Under the pieces are notes generated by a model. The model saw nothing but the letters and a program-made list of their open reading frames with translations, was not told the DNA's origin and did not search any database. Below are positions 27,301-36,592 of a stretch of 64,000 nucleotides of DNA, in pieces. The stretch covers positions 1 to 64,000 of the forward strand of contig NZ_WFLI01000004.1 of the NCBI RefSeq assembly GCF_009208555.1. Reading direction: 5' to 3'. This DNA is from Janthinobacterium violaceinigrum. GTDB taxonomy: Bacteria > Pseudomonadota > Gammaproteobacteria > Burkholderiales > Burkholderiaceae_D. Position numbers and translations under genes: made by a program. Each line of letters begins with the position of its first letter. The first letter of the stretch is position 1.

Positions 27301-27450
27301 GATTCTGGCTAGGCTTTCGCTATTGCGTTCTTTAAGAGGCAATAGTGTAGCGGAAATGCGGGCTGGCGGCGGGGAAGGGGGTAAAACGGGAATGGATGAG
27401 TTGTTTTTATGGCAGGGCCGGCACGCTGCCGGCCCCCATTAATCAGCTGT

Positions 27451-28128
27451 TCAATGGCCGCCGGCCAGGCTGGCGCCAAAGGTGTAGCGGGCGATGCGCT
27501 GGTAGTTGTCGGCCAGCTCAGGCGGCCTGGGCAGGCCGGGGTGGCGCCGCACGTGCGCGAGGATGGCCGTTTCGTGCTGGCGTATCTGCGCATCCAGGCA
27601 GGCGATCTGCTGGCGCAGCAATTGATGCAGTGCAATCTGTCCCGCATGGAAATGGTCTTCCAGCCGCAGCATCTCCTGCTTGCGCAATTGCCGCACGGCT
27701 TGCAGGCGGCGCAGCCACAGGCGCAGTTCCACGTAGGCGGCCGACGGCGGCGTCCAGGGGGCAGGGCGTGTCGCGGCGCAATACTGCGCTAGCACCACGG
27801 CGCCGCGCACTGCGCCGCCAGGCAAGCCGCAGCCGCGCGCATACGCTTCCAGCGGACCCGGCTGGGCATCGCACACCAGCATGCCCATGTCGGCCAGCAC
27901 GCGGGCGGCCACCTCGCTGTACGGATCGTCCAGGCGCATGCAGACGCGCAAGCCCATGACGGGCACGTCGTTCCTTTGCAGCCAGCTGCGCAGCCAGCGG
28001 TAGCCGGCCAGGTCGTTTTCCAGTACCTTGCACAGCACCTCGCCGGCCGAGATCAGTACGGCCTTGAGCAACAGCTTGCTCGTTTCGATGCCGACGAAGG
28101 CGCTTTCCTGTTTGGTCGCGTGTTCCAT
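27451..28128 (-). CDS. truncated, catalytically degenerate IS110-type transposase-like protein
   Basis: A 225-residue intact frame resembling only the N-terminal DEDD (RuvC-like) domain of IS110 transposases; the C-terminal serine-containing domain is absent. Aligning by eye to the family pattern, all four catalytic acids are replaced: the D of GIDVSK is E15, the E of the MEATG-like strand is R65, and the two Asp of KTDxxDA are A106 and G109. Flanking residues of those motifs remain (VVLAQY). So it should not transpose. No terminal repeats or second half are visible around it. It is either a decaying relic or a retained non-transposing protein. Confidence 0.68.
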   Translation of the reverse strand: MEHATKQESAFVGIETSKLLLKAVLISAGEVLCKVLENDLAGYRWLRSWLQRNDVPVMGLRVCMRLDDPYSEVAARVLADMGMLVCDAQPGPLEAYARGCGLPGGAVRGAVVLAQYCAATRPAPWTPPSAAYVELRLWLRRLQAVRQLRKQEMLRLEDHFHAGQIALHQLLRQQIACLDAQIRQHETAILAHVRRHPGLPRPPELADNYQRIARYTFGASLAGGH

Positions 28129-28288
28129 GATGAGTCCTCCTGTGTATGGATATACGCAGCGGTGGCATGGCTGGATTCAACGCGATGCATATTTCGGGAG
28201 GAAATATTTTTCTGGCGGACTGTTGCATTGGCGCATTTTGCTGCCGCCAGGCCGTCTGCCTGGGGAAAAATCCGTGTAAGCTGGTGCC

Positions 28289-29281
28289 ATGACTACTGTT
28301 TCCATACCCCATACCGACGTGGCCGGCGAGCCATTTCCCGCCGCGCGTTTCATCAAGGAAATAGGACGCGGCAAGAACGGTGCGCGCAGCATGACGCGCG
28401 ACGACGCCTGCGCCCTGTACCGCGCCATGCTCGAGGGCCGCGTGTCGGACCTGGAACTGGGCGGCATTTTGTTGTCGATGCGCATCAAAGGCGAGTCCGT
28501 CGAGGAAATCGCCGGCTTCCTCGACGCGGCCGAAGCGTCGTTCGTCCCGCTGGCCGCGCCGGCCGGCGAGTTTGCGCCCATCATCATTCCCAGCTACAAC
28601 GGCGCGCGCAAGATGGCCAACCTGACGGCCCTGCTGGCGCTGCTGCTGGCGCGCGCGGGCGCGCCCGTGCTCGTGCATGGCGTCACCAGCGACCCGGGCC
28701 GCATCACGACGGCCGAAGTGCTGGCCGCGCTGGGCGTGCCGGCCTCGCCCGACCATGCGCAGGCCGAGGCCGCCATGGCGCGCGGGGAGGTCGCCTTCCT
28801 GCCCATCGCCGCGCTGGCGCCGCGCCTGGCGTACATGCTGTCTTTGCGGCGCGTATTGGGCGTGCGCAATTCCACGCATACCTTGGTGAAGATCATGCAG
28901 CCGTTCGCGGGTCCCGCACTGCGGCTGGTGTCGTACACGCATCCGGAATACCTGGAAATGCTCGGCGAATATTTCCTCACGGCGTCGCCGCCGGCGCGCG
29001 GCGACGCGTTCCTGATGCGCGGCACGGAAGGCGAGACGGTGGCCAATGCCAACAAGGCGCAGCAGATCGACTGGTTCCATGGCGGCGAACGCACGGTGCT
29101 GGTGGAAAAGCAGCTGCTGGTGGACGAATTGCCGCACTTGCCGGCCGAGCGTGATGCGGCCACCACGGCCGACTGGATCGCCGCCGTGCTGCGGGGCGAA
29201 GTGCCCGTGCCGCCATCGATCGCCGAGCAGGTCGCGCAATGCCTGATGGCGTCGCGGCAGATTGCAGCACGGTCGCGCTAG
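28289..29281 (+). CDS. ybiB: YbiB-type DNA-binding protein (TrpD2 family)
   Basis: A 330-residue member of the anthranilate phosphoribosyltransferase-like TrpD2/YbiB family. The N-terminal helical domain (FIKEIGRGKNGARSMTRDDACALYRAML) and the nucleoside-phosphorylase-like core with NGARKMANLTALLALLL and VRNSTHTLVKIMQPF are typical. Family members bind single-stranded nucleic acid and are not thought to make phosphoribosyl anthranilate. ATG start at 28289. It is divergent from the IS110-like gene across a 160-nt gap. Confidence 0.88.
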   Translation: MTTVSIPHTDVAGEPFPAARFIKEIGRGKNGARSMTRDDACALYRAMLEGRVSDLELGGILLSMRIKGESVEEIAGFLDAAEASFVPLAAPAGEFAPIIIPSYNGARKMANLTALLALLLARAGAPVLVHGVTSDPGRITTAEVLAALGVPASPDHAQAEAAMARGEVAFLPIAALAPRLAYMLSLRRVLGVRNSTHTLVKIMQPFAGPALRLVSYTHPEYLEMLGEYFLTASPPARGDAFLMRGTEGETVANANKAQQIDWFHGGERTVLVEKQLLVDELPHLPAERDAATTADWIAAVLRGEVPVPPSIAEQVAQCLMASRQIAARSR

Positions 29282-29337
29282 CCGCGCCGCCGCAGTTTAC
29301 AATGGCGTCTTTGTAATCAGCGGTGACCGGAATTCTT

Positions 29338-30552
29338 ATGGCAAAACAATTTGATGTGGCAGTGATCGGCGCGGGCGCGGCCGGCATGATGTGTGCGGCT
29401 GTTGCCGCCCAGCAAGGCAAGCGCGTGGTGTTGATCGATCACGCGGCCAAGCTGGCCGAAAAGATCCGCATCTCGGGTGGTGGACGGTGTAATTTCACTA
29501 ATATTAACGCCACGCCACAAAATTTCCTCTCGGAAAACCCGCATTTCTGCAAGAGCGCACTGTCGCGCTATACGCCGCAGGATTTCCTCGCGCTGGTGAA
29601 AAAATACCGGATCGGCTACCACGAAAAGCACAAGGGCCAGCAATTCTGCAATGAATCGGCCGAGCAGATCATCGACATGCTCAAGGACGAGTGCGCCGCT
29701 GGCGGCGTGCATTGGTGCATGCCGTGCAAGATCGACAATGTTGCCCAGCAAGCAGATGGCGGCTTCGTGCTGCAGACGGACAGCGGCGACATCGAGACGG
29801 CCAGCATCGTCATCGCCACGGGCGGCCTGTCGATTCCGAAGATCGGCGCCACGGATTTTGCCTACCGCATCGCCAAACAATTCGATTTGATGATGGTCGA
29901 GCCCCGTCCGGCCCTGGTGCCGCTGACGTTCGATCCGGCCAGCTGGGCGCCGTTCGCGGAACTGTCCGGCATCGCGCTGGAAGTGGACGTGGAGACGGGC
30001 AGCCTGAAAGGCCGCAAGGCAACGGGCGCGCGTTTCCGCGAAGACTTGCTGTTCACGCACCGCGGCCTGTCGGGCCCGGCGATTCTGCAGATTTCCAGCT
30101 ATTGGTTGCCCAGCACGCCCATCGTCATCAACCTGCTGCCGGAAGTGGATGTGGCGCAGACCTTGATCGAAGGCAAGGGCACCCTGAAGAAACAGCTGGG
30201 CAATATCGTGGCGCAATGGCTGCCGCAGCGCCTGGCGGACTGCTTGCTGGCCGTCAACGGCCTGGCGCCGGACGCGCGCATCGCCGACATGCCCGACGCC
30301 CAGCTGCGCAAGCTGGGGCAGGCCATCAATGCCTGGTCCATCGTGCCGAACGGCTCCGAAGGTTACCGCAAGGCCGAAGTGACGCGTGGCGGCATCGATA
30401 CGCGCGAGCTGTCGCAGCAGACCATGATGGCGAATAAGGTGCCGGGCCTGTATTTCATCGGCGAATCGGTCGACGTGACGGGCTGGCTGGGCGGCTACAA
30501 CTTCCAGTGGGCCTGGGCTTCCGGCGTGGCGGCAGGTATTGCCTTGCAGTAA
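29338..30552 (+). CDS. NAD(P)/FAD-dependent oxidoreductase, HI0933/YhiN family
   Basis: A 404-residue flavoprotein of the HI0933/YhiN family (some members annotated as aminoacetone oxidase). It shows the dinucleotide motif GAGAAGMMCA, the family signature ISGGGRCNFTN, a second nucleotide site near VIATGGLSIPKIG and the C-terminal GYNFQWAWASG. The physiological substrate is uncertain. The start was taken at the ATG at 29338; an in-frame GTG at 29323 would add five residues. Confidence 0.9.
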   Translation: MAKQFDVAVIGAGAAGMMCAAVAAQQGKRVVLIDHAAKLAEKIRISGGGRCNFTNINATPQNFLSENPHFCKSALSRYTPQDFLALVKKYRIGYHEKHKGQQFCNESAEQIIDMLKDECAAGGVHWCMPCKIDNVAQQADGGFVLQTDSGDIETASIVIATGGLSIPKIGATDFAYRIAKQFDLMMVEPRPALVPLTFDPASWAPFAELSGIALEVDVETGSLKGRKATGARFREDLLFTHRGLSGPAILQISSYWLPSTPIVINLLPEVDVAQTLIEGKGTLKKQLGNIVAQWLPQRLADCLLAVNGLAPDARIADMPDAQLRKLGQAINAWSIVPNGSEGYRKAEVTRGGIDTRELSQQTMMANKVPGLYFIGESVDVTGWLGGYNFQWAWASGVAAGIALQ

Positions 30553-30685
30553 GCAAGTCTGTAGGATGGGGTTCTGGCGCCCGGTGCGCCGGCCCCGGTG
30601 CGTGGTTTACGCCACATTCCGGCAGCGATCGCAGGCTGCATGCCGCACGCAAGTGGGGGAGGGGCTTCCCTTTCCGAATAAAAGC

Positions 30686-30694
30686 TGCTACTAT
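30686..30694 (+). promoter_or_regulatory. extended -10 element upstream of rpsU
   Basis: TGCTACTAT fits a TGnTATAAT-type extended -10 about 40 nt before the rpsU start. No good -35 is visible at 17 nt. Confidence 0.4.
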
Positions 30695-30735
30695 CTATCT
30701 CTTCCTATACACCACCTCAACGGTTTGAATTTTAC

Positions 30736-30948
30736 ATGACCACTATTCGCCTTAAAGAAAACGAGCCGTTCGAAGTCGCAATGCGTCGCTTCAAACGCAC
30801 CATCGAAAAAACGGGTCTGCTGACCGAATTGCGCGCACGCGAATTCTACGAAAAGCCAACAGCTGAGCGCAAGCGCAAGCTGGCAGCTGCTGTCAAGCGT
30901 CATTACAAACGCATCCGCAGCCAACAACTGCCGAAAAAATTATTCTAA
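30736..30948 (+). CDS. rpsU: 30S ribosomal protein bS21
   Basis: A 70-residue, strongly basic small-subunit protein, nearly the canonical length. It has the family core [32 protein letters not shown] and the basic tail ending LPKKLF. bS21 sits near the anti-Shine-Dalgarno region of 16S rRNA. It opens the rpsU, YqeY gene, dnaG, rpoD macrodomain known in many proteobacteria, but two terminator-like hairpins directly downstream suggest it is also transcribed on its own. Confidence 0.97.
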   Translation: MTTIRLKENEPFEVAMRRFKRTIEKTGLLTELRAREFYEKPTAERKRKLAAAVKRHYKRIRSQQLPKKLF

Positions 30949-30966
30949 GACTGTTCAGTCAGAACC

Positions 30967-31008
30967 AACCCGGGTAGTTCGGCGCATTGTTCGCCACGGG
31001 TTTTGTTT
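30967..31008 (+). terminator. rho-independent terminator after rpsU
   Basis: Outer arms AACCCG / CGGGTT enclose an inner GGCG...CGCC hairpin, followed by TTGTTTT, 18 nt after the rpsU stop. Confidence 0.7.
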
Positions 31009-31044
31009 TGATTCGCCTGAAGTGATACTTCAGATGAGTCGCAT

Positions 31045-31080
31045 ACCCGCTCCGGTTCGCCGCAGCGGGTTTTCGCTTTT
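31045..31080 (+). terminator. second terminator-like hairpin after rpsU
   Basis: ACCCGC / GCGGGT stem followed by TTTCGCTTTT, about 75 nt past the first terminator. Tandem termination would strongly separate rpsU from the downstream genes. Confidence 0.5.
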
Positions 31081-31095
31081 GTGGCTGCCTGCTTG

Positions 31096-31217
31096 GAGTA
31101 CCTGACAGAACCATAGCGAGCGGCAGTGAGTTGCGGCTGAGAAGCGCAGCTGTGCGAATGCACAGTGAGCATCGGAGGCCGCAAATCGCGATGCGCAGTA
31201 GCTTATGTCAGGTACTC
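31096..31217. repeat. interspersed repeat, copy A, with 12-bp inverted ends
   Basis: An intergenic element bounded by the perfect 12-bp inverted repeat GAGTACCTGACA / TGTCAGGTACTC (31096-31107 and 31206-31217). Its core (31123-31198) is shared with a second locus at 49494-49583. The core contains the hairpin CGCA-GCTG-TGCG and the inverted pair TTGCGGC / GCCGCAA. Present in the 320-base gap between rpsU and the YqeY gene. MITE-like, REP-like or structured RNA are all possible; no open reading frame of note. Confidence 0.65.
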
Positions 31218-31268
31218 TTAGTCTGCGCACATCAGCATCGAGCCCCACTTACCAACACGAGGATTGCC

Positions 31269-31721
31269 ATGAGCTTGAAAGAACAAATTACCGAAGACAT
31301 GAAAAACGCCATGCGCGCCAAGGAAGCGGGCAAGCTGGGCACGATTCGCCTGTTGCTGGCGGAAATCAAGCGCAAGGAAGTCGACGAGCGCATCGAATTG
31401 ACGGATGCCCACGTGACGGCCATCGTGGAAAAGATGATCAAGCAGCGCAAGGATTCGATCACCCAGTTCGAAGCGGGCGGCCGTGCCGACCTGGCCGACA
31501 TCGAAAAAGCCGAGCTGGTGCACCTGATCGGCTACATGCCTGCGGGTCTGTCGGAAGACGAAGTGGCGGCCGAAGTGGCTGCTGCCGTGGCCGCCTCGGG
31601 CGCCGCCGGTCCGCAAGACATGGGCAAGGTCATGGCCATCGTCAAGCCGAAGCTGGCGGGCCGCGCCGACATGACCGTTGTTTCCGCCCTGGTCAAGAAA
31701 GCCTTGACGCCGGCAGCGTAA
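31269..31721 (+). CDS. GatB/YqeY domain-containing protein
   Basis: A 150-residue YqeY-type protein, related to the C-terminal tRNA-binding region of GatB. It starts MSLKEQITEDMKNAMRAKEAG and keeps the family positions KRKEVDER, KQRKDSITQFEAGGR and LPxxLSEDE-like MPAGLSEDEV. The role in bacteria is not firmly established; it may influence tRNA amidation. ATG start at 31269. Its place between rpsU and dnaG is a conserved arrangement in betaproteobacteria. Confidence 0.92.
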   Translation: MSLKEQITEDMKNAMRAKEAGKLGTIRLLLAEIKRKEVDERIELTDAHVTAIVEKMIKQRKDSITQFEAGGRADLADIEKAELVHLIGYMPAGLSEDEVAAEVAAAVAASGAAGPQDMGKVMAIVKPKLAGRADMTVVSALVKKALTPAA

Positions 31722-31739
31722 GCATACAATAGTAGTAAA

Positions 31740-31765
31740 GGCTGCCAGCCGTCGCGCTGGCAGCC
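31740..31765 (+). terminator. strong hairpin after the YqeY gene
   Basis: A perfect 10-bp stem GGCTGCCAGC / GCTGGCAGCC with a 6-nt loop, 18 nt after the stop codon. No clear T-run follows, so it may attenuate more than terminate before dnaG. Confidence 0.5.
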
Positions 31766-31851
31766 TGTTAACAGCCCACACGTTGACCTGGCTCAACCTC
31801 CGGCCACGTGCGGTAGTATAGTCTGACCTATAACAAGACCCGCCCTAGCCA

Positions 31852-33648
31852 GTGATACCTCAATCCTTCATTTCCGATTTGCTCAACCGCGTCGATATCG
31901 TCGATGTCGTGGGCCGCTATGTGCAACTGAAAAAAGGTGGCGCCAATTTCATGGGCTTGTGCCCGTTCCACAGTGAAAAATCGCCCAGCTTTACCGTCAG
32001 CCCTACCAAGCAGTTCTATCATTGTTTCGGCTGTGGCGCGCATGGCACCTCGATCGGTTTCCTGATCGAATACTCGGGCATGGGCTTTGTCGATGCCGTC
32101 AAGGACCTGGCGCAGAACGTGGGCATGGTCGTGCCGGAAGCGGACGACAAGATCCCGCCGGCCCAGCGCGCGCAGATCCAGGCGCAAAGCCTGGCCCTGT
32201 CCGATGCCATGACGCAGGCTTGCGATTATTACCGCGGGCAATTGCGCCACGCGCCGGAAGCCATCGCCTACCTCAAAAACCGGGGCTTGACGGGCGAAGT
32301 GGCCGCTCGCTTCGGCATGGGTTTCGCGCCCGGCGGCTGGGACAACCTGCGCTCCGTCTTCCCCGACTACGACGTGGTGGCCCTGGCCGAAGCGGGCCTG
32401 GTGATCGACAAGGTCGATGAAGAGGGCAATAACCGCAAGCGTTACGACCGTTTCCGCGAACGCATCATGTTTCCGATTCGCAATACCAAGGGCCAGGTCA
32501 TCGCCTTTGGCGGCCGCGTGCTCGACCATGGCGAACCGAAATACCTGAACTCGCCGGAAACCCCCTTGTTTTCCAAGGGTTTCGAACTATATGGGTTGTT
32601 CGAGGCGCGCCAGGCCATCCGCGACGCCGGCTATGTGCTGGTGACGGAAGGCTACATGGACGTGGTGGCGCTGGCGCAGATGGGTTTCCCGCAAGCGGTG
32701 GCCACCCTGGGCACGGCGTGCACGCCCACGCACGTGCAAAAACTGCTGCGCCAGACCGACAGCGTGATCTTCAGCTTTGACGGCGACAAGGCCGGCCGCC
32801 GCGCCGCCCGCCGCGCGCTGGAAGCGAGCCTGGCCCACGTGTCGGACAATAAGACCATCAAATTCCTGTTCTTGCCGTCGGAACACGATCCGGACAGCTA
32901 CATCCGCGAATTCGGCGCCGAAGGCTTCGAGCAGCAAGTGCATGAAGCCATGCCGCTGTCGCAATTCCTGCTCAAGGAAGTGTCGGGCGAGCATGATCTG
33001 TCGGAGCCGGAAGGGCGCGCCCGCGTGCAGTTCGACGCCAAGCCCCTGCTGCAACTGATGGCGCCGTCGTCCTTGCGTTTGCAGATCGTGCGCGGGTTGG
33101 CGCAGCTGACGCAGTCCACGCCGGCCGAGATCGAGGCGTTGTTCGAGCTGGCCAAGCCTGTTGCCGTGGCGCATCGCGCGCCGCCGAAATCGGGCCGCCC
33201 CGTTCCTGTCGGGCTGGAATTGAAGATCATGCGCATGCTGGTGGCGCATCCGCCCTTGACCCTGCGCATCGACGAGGCCGCCCTGGCCGCCTTCCAGCAC
33301 CTGGGGCCCGATGCGGCGCACAGTCTGGGGCAGCTGGTGGCCGTGGGCCAGGCGCTGGGCGAGCACGGCAGCTTTGCCGCGTTGGCGCAGCAGTTGAAAG
33401 AGCTGGGCAGCGAATACGACGAGATCATCGGCGAGATCGCGGCCGGCACGGAATCCGATTACGACAGCGAATTGTCGTGGCTGGTGAGCACCATCCGCGA
33501 GATCAAATTGAATGCCTTGAAGGCGGAATTGCAGCAATTGTTTGCGTCGGGTTTGCCATCCGAGAAAATTGGTGTACGCTACCGCGAAATCATGCAGGAG
33601 CAAGGTGAGCTGGAGCGTGAGCGCGATGCCGAGTTGGTGAATCGATAA
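31852..33648 (+). CDS. dnaG: DNA primase
   Basis: Synthesises RNA primers at the replication fork. The 598-residue protein has the N-terminal CHC2 zinc domain (CPFHSEKSPSF ... HCFGCGAHG), the RNA polymerase core with VTEGYMDVVAL (TOPRIM Glu) and FDGDKAGRRAA (TOPRIM DxD), and a C-terminal helicase-binding region ending in ELVNR. Start is GTG at 31852, which gives the usual MIPQSFI N-terminus. It is followed by a 464-base gap and then rpoD. Confidence 0.97.
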   Translation: MIPQSFISDLLNRVDIVDVVGRYVQLKKGGANFMGLCPFHSEKSPSFTVSPTKQFYHCFGCGAHGTSIGFLIEYSGMGFVDAVKDLAQNVGMVVPEADDKIPPAQRAQIQAQSLALSDAMTQACDYYRGQLRHAPEAIAYLKNRGLTGEVAARFGMGFAPGGWDNLRSVFPDYDVVALAEAGLVIDKVDEEGNNRKRYDRFRERIMFPIRNTKGQVIAFGGRVLDHGEPKYLNSPETPLFSKGFELYGLFEARQAIRDAGYVLVTEGYMDVVALAQMGFPQAVATLGTACTPTHVQKLLRQTDSVIFSFDGDKAGRRAARRALEASLAHVSDNKTIKFLFLPSEHDPDSYIREFGAEGFEQQVHEAMPLSQFLLKEVSGEHDLSEPEGRARVQFDAKPLLQLMAPSSLRLQIVRGLAQLTQSTPAEIEALFELAKPVAVAHRAPPKSGRPVPVGLELKIMRMLVAHPPLTLRIDEAALAAFQHLGPDAAHSLGQLVAVGQALGEHGSFAALAQQLKELGSEYDEIIGEIAAGTESDYDSELSWLVSTIREIKLNALKAELQQLFASGLPSEKIGVRYREIMQEQGELERERDAELVNR

Positions 33649-34112
33649 CCTTGCTCTGGGGGTATGGCGCGCACTGGAAAAACATTTTTCGCGTGCTATA
33701 ATTAAATGCTAAGTATTGTGTGCTTTGGCAAGCTAGTTCTGTTTCGTAAATAGTATTTGTTTTCAGTAAGTTAGGCTCTTGATCGGCGCGGTGGATCGTG
33801 TCGGCAGCCAGGGCCAACTGGCGTTTTCGGCGTTGCGGGCAGGGCTCGCAGACGCTGGCAAGCCGCGCCAGGCTCTCGCTCCCAACGCGGTCGATGCAGG
33901 AATTTTTGCCGAGACGGCTGGCAACAGCCGGTGGACAGGAATTGCTGCGCTTCCCGCGGATCGTGGCCGATGAGGTGTAAGTAACGTAACAGTGTCGAAT
34001 TTGCGTAGTCGGCAGGTTCGAAGATGGTGGTTCCCGCAGGTAGACAGGGAGCTGGCAGCAAACTTTATCCTAATCCACCGTAAAGCAAGTCGTTGTGTAA
34101 TCGAAAGCGCCT
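33649..34112 (+). other. dnaG-rpoD intergenic region, long leader
   Basis: 464 bases without a supported gene. The first 130 bases are AT-rich and carry a good extended -10 promoter; from about 33780 the sequence becomes GC-rich again. Short open frames on both strands have no recognisable protein character. If transcription starts after the extended -10, the rpoD leader is about 400 nt, long enough for structured regulation, but I recognise no known riboswitch or thermosensor. Confidence 0.6.
33694..33702 (+). promoter_or_regulatory. extended -10 promoter upstream of rpoD
   Basis: TGCTATAAT, a perfect extended -10 hexamer with its TG dinucleotide, 45 nt after the dnaG stop. The -35 region (CTGGAA at 17 nt) is weak, as is normal for extended -10 promoters. 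Confidence 0.65.
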
Positions 34113-36353
34113 GTGCCAATCAAGAAACCCGAATCCAAAGCGGCTGCAAAGCCCACTAAAGTTACCACGAAAGCCGAAAAGGCGCTCGACCGGCCAGAAG
34201 CCCGCGTAACCAGCGCGCCGCCTGTGGTCAGCCAGACCACCGATGCTGCCACCCTGGCAGCCATCGATACGTCCGGTTATGTCTTGCCGTCGGTAAAAGT
34301 GCCAGGCCGCCGCGGCCGCAAGCCCAAAGAATTCCAGCCAGAAAATGATGAAGTCGCCGCGCTGAACGCCGTCGAACGGGCCGAGCTGAAGGCTGTCGAC
34401 AAGGCCAAGGCCAAGGACCGCAAGGCGAAGGAGCGCGCGCTGCTGAAAGACGCGTTTTCGTCCGACACGGAAGCGAGCGAGGAAGAACTCGAGCGCCGGC
34501 GCCAGAAACTCAAGACCCTGATCAAGTTCGGCAAGGAACGCGGTTTCCTCACGTATGCGGAAATCAACGATCACTTGCCCGAAAACATCGTCGATCCGGA
34601 AGCCATCGAAGGCATCATCGGTACCTTCAATGACATGGGCATCGCCGTCTACGAACACGCGCCCGATGCGGAAACGTTGTTGCTGTCCGATAACGTTGCC
34701 GTCGTCACCAGCGACGACGAAGCGGAAGCAGCGGCCGAGGCCGCATTATCGACCGTCGATTCCGATTTCGGCCGCACCACCGACCCCGTGCGCATGTACA
34801 TGCGCGAAATGGGCTCGGTCGAGCTGCTGACGCGTGAAGGCGAGATCGAGATTGCCAAACGTATCGAAGATGGCTTGAAAGACATGATCCAGGCCATTTC
34901 CGCCTGTCCCGTGACGATCGCCGAAATCATCGCCGCCGCCGACCGCATCGCCAACGAAGAGATCAAGATCGACGAAATCGTCGACGGTCTCGTCGATGAA
35001 AACGAACCGGTCGCCGCGCCTGTCGTGGTCGCCCCCGTCGAAGAAGACGAGGAAGAAGGCGAAGCGGAAGAAGAGGAAGAAGAAGAGGAAGAAGAAGCGA
35101 GCGCGTCGGGCGCCGCCGGTTTCTCGGCGGAACAGCTGGAAACCCTGAAACGCACGGCGCTGGAAAAATTTGCCGTCATTTCTCAGCAGTTCGACAAGAT
35201 GCGCCGCGCCTTCGAAAAAGAAGGCTACAACTCGAAACCCTACGCCAAGGCGCAGGAAGCCATTTCGCAAGAATTGCTGGGCATCCGCTTCACGGCCAAG
35301 GTGGTGGAAAAGCTGTGCGACACTCTGCGTGGCCAGGTCGACGAAGTGCGCCATATCGAGAAGCAGATCCTCGACGTGGCCGTGAACCGCTGCGGCATGC
35401 CGCGCGCCCACTTCATCAAGGTCTTCCCGGGCAATGAAACCAACCTCGACTGGGTCGATGGCGAAGTCAACGCAGGACACGCGTACAGCGCCATCCTGGG
35501 CCGCAACATTCCGACCGTCAAGGAACTGCAGCAGCGTCTGATCGACCTGCAGGCGCGGGTCGTGCTGCCGCTGCCGGACTTGCGCAACATCAACCGCCAG
35601 ATGGCGGCCGGTGAAATGAAGGCGCGCAAGGCCAAGCGCGAAATGACGGAGGCCAACTTGCGCCTGGTTATTTCGATCGCCAAGAAATACACGAACCGGG
35701 GCCTGCAATTCCTCGACCTGATCCAGGAAGGCAATATCGGCCTGATGAAGGCCGTCGACAAGTTCGAGTACCGCCGCGGTTACAAGTTCTCGACCTATGC
35801 CACCTGGTGGATCCGCCAGGCCATCACGCGCTCGATCGCCGACCAGGCGCGCACGATCCGTATCCCCGTGCACATGATCGAGACGATCAACAAGATGAAC
35901 CGGATTTCCCGCCAGATCCTGCAGGAAACGGGCGCGGAGCCCGATCCGGCCACCCTGGCGATCAAGATGGAGATGCCCGAGGACAAGATCCGCAAGATCA
36001 TGAAAATCGCCAAGGAACCGATCTCGATGGAAACGCCGATCGGCGACGATGACGATTCCCACCTGGGCGACTTCATCGAGGACAACAACACCCTGGCGCC
36101 GGCCGATGCGGCCCTGCACGCATCGATGCGCGGCGTGGTCAAGGATGTGCTCGATTCCCTGACGCCACGCGAAGCGAAAGTGCTGCGCATGCGTTTCGGC
36201 ATCGAGATGTCCACCGACCATACCCTGGAAGAAGTGGGCAAGCAATTTGACGTGACGCGCGAGCGCATCCGCCAGATCGAAGCCAAGGCGCTGCGCAAGC
36301 TGCGCCACCCATCGCGCTCCGACAAGCTGAAAAGCTTCTTGGAAGGCAACTAG
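34113..36353 (+). CDS. rpoD: RNA polymerase primary sigma factor sigma-70
   Basis: The housekeeping sigma factor, 746 residues, longer than in E. coli. A basic Lys/Ala-rich N-terminal extension precedes region 1.1. The non-conserved region holds a run of almost uninterrupted glutamates (encoded at 35041-35099). Regions 2-4 are intact: [47 protein letters not shown] and the region 4 helix-turn-helix [20 protein letters not shown]. Start is GTG at 34113. Followed after about 110 nt by the CAU tRNA gene. Confidence 0.97.
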   Translation: MPIKKPESKAAAKPTKVTTKAEKALDRPEARVTSAPPVVSQTTDAATLAAIDTSGYVLPSVKVPGRRGRKPKEFQPENDEVAALNAVERAELKAVDKAKAKDRKAKERALLKDAFSSDTEASEEELERRRQKLKTLIKFGKERGFLTYAEINDHLPENIVDPEAIEGIIGTFNDMGIAVYEHAPDAETLLLSDNVAVVTSDDEAEAAAEAALSTVDSDFGRTTDPVRMYMREMGSVELLTREGEIEIAKRIEDGLKDMIQAISACPVTIAEIIAAADRIANEEIKIDEIVDGLVDENEPVAAPVVVAPVEEDEEEGEAEEEEEEEEEEASASGAAGFSAEQLETLKRTALEKFAVISQQFDKMRRAFEKEGYNSKPYAKAQEAISQELLGIRFTAKVVEKLCDTLRGQVDEVRHIEKQILDVAVNRCGMPRAHFIKVFPGNETNLDWVDGEVNAGHAYSAILGRNIPTVKELQQRLIDLQARVVLPLPDLRNINRQMAAGEMKARKAKREMTEANLRLVISIAKKYTNRGLQFLDLIQEGNIGLMKAVDKFEYRRGYKFSTYATWWIRQAITRSIADQARTIRIPVHMIETINKMNRISRQILQETGAEPDPATLAIKMEMPEDKIRKIMKIAKEPISMETPIGDDDDSHLGDFIEDNNTLAPADAALHASMRGVVKDVLDSLTPREAKVLRMRFGIEMSTDHTLEEVGKQFDVTRERIRQIEAKALRKLRHPSRSDKLKSFLEGN

Positions 36354-36461
36354 AAGCCAATAGGGCTTGACGTACGCCCCTGATACCCCTATCCTCGCGT
36401 GTCCGTTTCCAAAACGGCCGCGCGAGGCGGGCATCAACAGCGCCGCCACGCCGCAGTCCCC

Positions 36462-36518
<57 letters not shown>

Positions 36519-36540
<22 letters not shown>

Positions 36541-36592
36541 GAATTTGCAGCAATAGAACAAGCCCCGGCGGGTGACTGCTGGGGCTTTTTTT
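36519..36592. repeat. att-like direct repeat, left copy (tRNA 3' end plus terminator)
   Basis: A 74-base segment from the T loop of the tRNA through its terminator. It is repeated at 39407-39479 with only three substitutions and one length difference in the terminal T-run. The pair brackets an integrase remnant and a two-gene defence-like operon, the classic layout of a tRNA-borne island. Confidence 0.85.
36560..36592 (+). terminator. rho-independent terminator of the tRNA
   Basis: A 10-bp stem AAGCCCCGGC / GCTGGGGCTT (one G-U pair) with an 8-nt loop, followed by a T-run. Confidence 0.85.

Noticed and set aside
27415..27435. Terminator for the IS110-like gene
   Set aside because: A perfect GGGCCGGC / GCCGGCCC hairpin exists, but on the minus strand no T-run follows it, so termination is not supported.
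33763..34119. Possible small genes on the minus strand between dnaG and rpoD
   Set aside because: No recognisable domain, low-complexity Arg/Ala/Ser content and no ribosome site; more likely leader sequence.
35041..35099. Simple-sequence repeat inside rpoD as a phase-variation tract
   Set aside because: The GAA/GAG run encodes an acidic stretch of the non-conserved region with mixed codons, so it is not a uniform slippage tract; acidic stretches are common in this part of sigma-70.
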